The notes under the pieces: model-generated
Seen by the model: the letters and a program-made list of their open reading frames with translations, nothing else
Told to the model about the DNA's origin: nothing
Database searches by the model: none
Source: a bacterium
GTDB lineage: Bacteria; Cyanobacteriota; Vampirovibrionia; Gastranaerophilales; Gastranaerophilaceae
Direction of reading: 5' to 3'
DNA: 14,121 bases
Assembly (NCBI GenBank): GCA_017444705.1
Contig: JAFSWA010000101.1
Coordinates: forward strand, 1 to 14,121
Shown: positions 13,002 to 14,121 of the stretch, piece after piece
Position numbering within the stretch: the first letter of the stretch is position 1
Layout of the letters: each line of letters starts with the position of its first letter
Position numbers and translations under genes: made by a program

Positions 13002-13388
13002 ATGGACGAACAATTAAAAAAATACAGATATGATTCTGATAAAGCCGAAAAATTTTTTACTAAAATTATGGCTTACACTCTCGGACCGGTCGAATTAAAA
13101 GAGATTATGGAAGAAGATAACGTAAAAATTTTGGATGTAAGAGATTATCAAGATTTTTCAGAGGGACATATTCCGACGGCAATTTCTATGCCGAGAGCAA
13201 AAATGGATGAAAGATTGGATGAATTATCAAAAGAGTGTTTGTACATTGTATATTGCTATAATCAACAGTGCCACTTAGCAATGTGTGCTTGCAGATTTTT
13301 AGCTTCAAAAGGTTATCACTGTATGCATCTTGATGGCGGATACAGAACTTGGAGCAAAGATTTTCAATTCGTAACAACAAAAGAATAA
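13002..13388 (+). CDS. Single-domain rhodanese-like protein
   Basis: A 128-aa rhodanese-fold protein. Residues ~28-120 carry the domain: LKEIM, VKILDVRDYQDFSEGHIPTA (41-60, the CH2A-type DVR..ef..GHIpgA motif), YIVYCYNQQC (81-90) and the C-terminal GYHCMHLDGGYRTW. The active-site loop normally reads CxxGxR; here it is C85-YNQQ-C90-H, so the catalytic Cys is present, the loop Arg is replaced by Cys, and a second Cys could form a disulfide or persulfide pair. Further Cys residues (C79, C95, C97, C107) make the protein Cys-rich. Rhodaneses transfer sulfur as persulfide or act in redox/arsenate chemistry; the partner is unknown. The first ~25 residues are a short extension. It is a single gene with a strong ribosome site, divergent from the Mla operon. 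Confidence 0.9.
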   Translation: MDEQLKKYRYDSDKAEKFFTKIMAYTLGPVELKEIMEEDNVKILDVRDYQDFSEGHIPTAISMPRAKMDERLDELSKECLYIVYCYNQQCHLAMCACRFLASKGYHCMHLDGGYRTWSKDFQFVTTKE

Positions 13389-13495
13389 AACACAAATTTT
13401 TACCTCTTTTCTTTTTATTACTGTTAAATTATTTTTTTATTCTTAATTGAATATATTGAATGTCACCCAATCTTTTCTGCTTTTTGTTATGTTAA

Positions 13496-13510
13496 GACGT
13501 AACTTACGTC
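13496..13510. repeat. 15-nt palindrome GACGTAA-C-TTACGTC
   Basis: Perfect 7-bp arms flank a single C. It is close to the left edge of the structured block and could be a protein-binding site or part of the repeat element. There is no T-tract after it, so a terminator is unlikely. Confidence 0.5.
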
Positions 13511-13533
13511 ACTGCTTTACATGTTTTTTCATA

Positions 13534-13684
13534 TCATTACGACAAATCAACCGTGGGCAAGGCTACAGCCGAGCCTTACGAGGGAGGATATCGCTTGCGG
13601 TAGGACGAACGTAGTGAGAATGCGGCAATCCAACAAACATGTCATTGCTGTACATGTCATTACGAGCGTATGCGAAGTAATCCA
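13534..13684. repeat. Composite interspersed repeat: ~99-nt unit plus 28-nt unit
   Basis: Unit 1 (13534-13632) starts TCATTACGA and ends GGCAATCCA, with an internal hairpin AAGGCT/AGCCTT (13559-13577, 7-nt loop). Unit 2 (13657-13684) starts TCATTACGAGCG and ends GTAATCCA. Between them, ACATGTCATT occurs twice (13637-13646 and 13652-13661). Both units share the TCATTrCGA...AATCCA ends of the repeat at 1857-1881, in inverted orientation. This suggests a dispersed, hairpin-forming non-autonomous element; no transposase is in the window. Confidence 0.55.
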
Positions 13685-13825
13685 AAAAGCTTCTGAAACA
13701 AGTTTAGGGTGAAAATTATTTGTCGATTTTGTATGATATTTTTAATAAATTTACTGTAACATTATATATAGTTCCCAAATTTAATTCTTGAGGAAAATCT
13801 TTTTTAATAACATTTTCTAAAAATG

Positions 13826-13834
13826 TGTTATAAT
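13826..13834 (+). promoter_or_regulatory. Extended -10 promoter of the right-edge membrane protein gene
   Basis: TGTTATAAT is a perfect extended -10. The expected transcription start (about 13841) coincides with the ATG at 13841, predicting a leaderless mRNA; no Shine-Dalgarno exists. Confidence 0.6.
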
Positions 13835-13840
13835 GATAGA

Positions 13841-14121
13841 ATGATAGAGAATATTAAAAAGTCATTTCAAATTATAATAAAAAACTCGGCACTTATACAG
13901 CCTTTAATTATGTTTATTCTGTTTTTACTTGTTTTTAATGCTTTTATGGGGATGAATGTTCATGCAAATCCGGCAATGAGTTTTGTTTTTCTCATTTTAA
14001 CGGTGCTTTTGCTTTCTGCATTTTTATCAGGTTGGCTTTACATGATAAAATTTGCTATCGATAATTACAAGGGCTTTGACAAAAATGACCCTGAATATGC
14101 TCTAAAAATAGGAACTTATAA
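13841..14121 (+). CDS. Membrane protein, N-terminal fragment (3' end outside window)
   Basis: The frame is open from ATG 13841 to the right edge (93 codons plus 2 nt); an ATG 8 nt earlier (13833) is followed at once by a stop, so 13841 is the start. After a short basic/amphipathic segment (MIENIKKSFQIIIKN), residues ~19-38 form a transmembrane helix (LIQPLIMFILFLLVFNAF). Residues ~46-67 form a second one (MSFVFLILTVLLLSAFLSGW). A polar stretch (IDNYKGFDKNDPEYALK) follows. The positive N-terminus suggests it faces the cytoplasm. The family is not recognised; an alternating helix layout like this is common in uncharacterised multi-pass proteins. It has its own promoter downstream of the repeat block. 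Confidence 0.75.
   Translation, partial: MIENIKKSFQIIIKNSALIQPLIMFILFLLVFNAFMGMNVHANPAMSFVFLILTVLLLSAFLSGWLYMIKFAIDNYKGFDKNDPEYALKIGTY

Larger units (their letters stand above)
13389..13840. other. 452-nt non-coding region with structured repeats
   Basis: No convincing gene is present: the one ~60-codon open frame (13521-13712) overlaps the repeat block, has no ribosome site and encodes an atypical Arg/Thr-rich sequence. The flanks (13389-13490 and 13700-13820) are AT-rich; the centre (about 13534-13684) is visibly GC-richer and built of inverted and direct repeats listed separately. No intrinsic terminator with a U-tract was found after the rhodanese gene. Confidence 0.6.

Noticed and set aside
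13521..13712. 63-codon open frame in the repeat block
   Set aside because: It follows the repeat units and hairpins, has no ribosome site and has an atypical composition; judged non-coding.
1..14121. CRISPR array, tRNA/rRNA genes, transposase or phage genes
   Set aside because: No regularly spaced repeats, cloverleaf-like sequence, rRNA-like stretch or mobile-element protein was seen.

Overview
The window looks like chromosomal DNA from an AT-rich bacterium with a Gram-negative (LPS-bearing) envelope. Evidence: a lipid A 4'-kinase (LpxK), a family 9 glycosyltransferase of the LPS heptosyltransferase type, and a complete MlaE/MlaF/MlaD-type outer-membrane lipid transport set. Low GC, TGD-like Mla genes without MlaB or MlaC, mixed Shine-Dalgarno usage, and a duplicated-module Ser/Thr-rich protein of a style I associate with gut Melainabacteria (Gastranaerophilales, non-photosynthetic relatives of cyanobacteria) make that lineage my best guess. 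This is inference, not proof.

Layout, left to right. (1) 1-662, plus strand: the 3' end of a TPR protein gene and a small conserved-looking protein of unknown function. (2) 664-1701, minus: a DnaJ-family co-chaperone with one zinc centre, ending 1 nt from the preceding gene's stop. (3) 1702-1917: divergent intergenic region with a perfect 36-bp palindrome and a short interspersed-repeat fragment. (4) 1918-4089, plus: a MarR-type regulator, then a good sigma70-type promoter driving a branched-chain aminotransferase whose stop overlaps the start of an MlaE-type permease. (5) 4096-12755, minus: a long co-directional array whose transcription order is mlaE - mlaF - mlaD - lpxK - GT9 - rqcH/NFACT (split into two frames) - tagD-like cytidylyltransferase - a 502-residue protein with two 180-residue-spaced repeats. 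(6) 12756-13001: divergent control region. (7) 13002-13388, plus: a rhodanese-domain protein. (8) 13389-13840: non-coding, with a GC-richer block of inverted and direct repeats. (9) 13841 to the right edge, plus: the start of a membrane protein.

How the genes work together: the minus-strand array starts with phospholipid traffic across the envelope (Mla), continues with lipid A phosphorylation and LPS core glycosylation, and then runs into ribosome-associated quality control (NFACT/RqcH) and a CDP-glycerol-forming enzyme. Spacings are small (4-nt overlap to 76 nt), so most of it is probably one transcription unit or nested units. The second MlaE paralogue lies far from this set, coupled to amino-acid metabolism.

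Most worth a second look: the NFACT/RqcH gene is broken by a +1 frame change exactly at a UUU-UAA-A site, which could be programmed frameshifting or a homopolymer error. Others are two unlike MlaE paralogues, the 36-bp palindrome with related repeats at both ends of the window, the duplicated-module protein, and two genes whose extended -10 elements sit so close to the start codon that the mRNA would be nearly leaderless.
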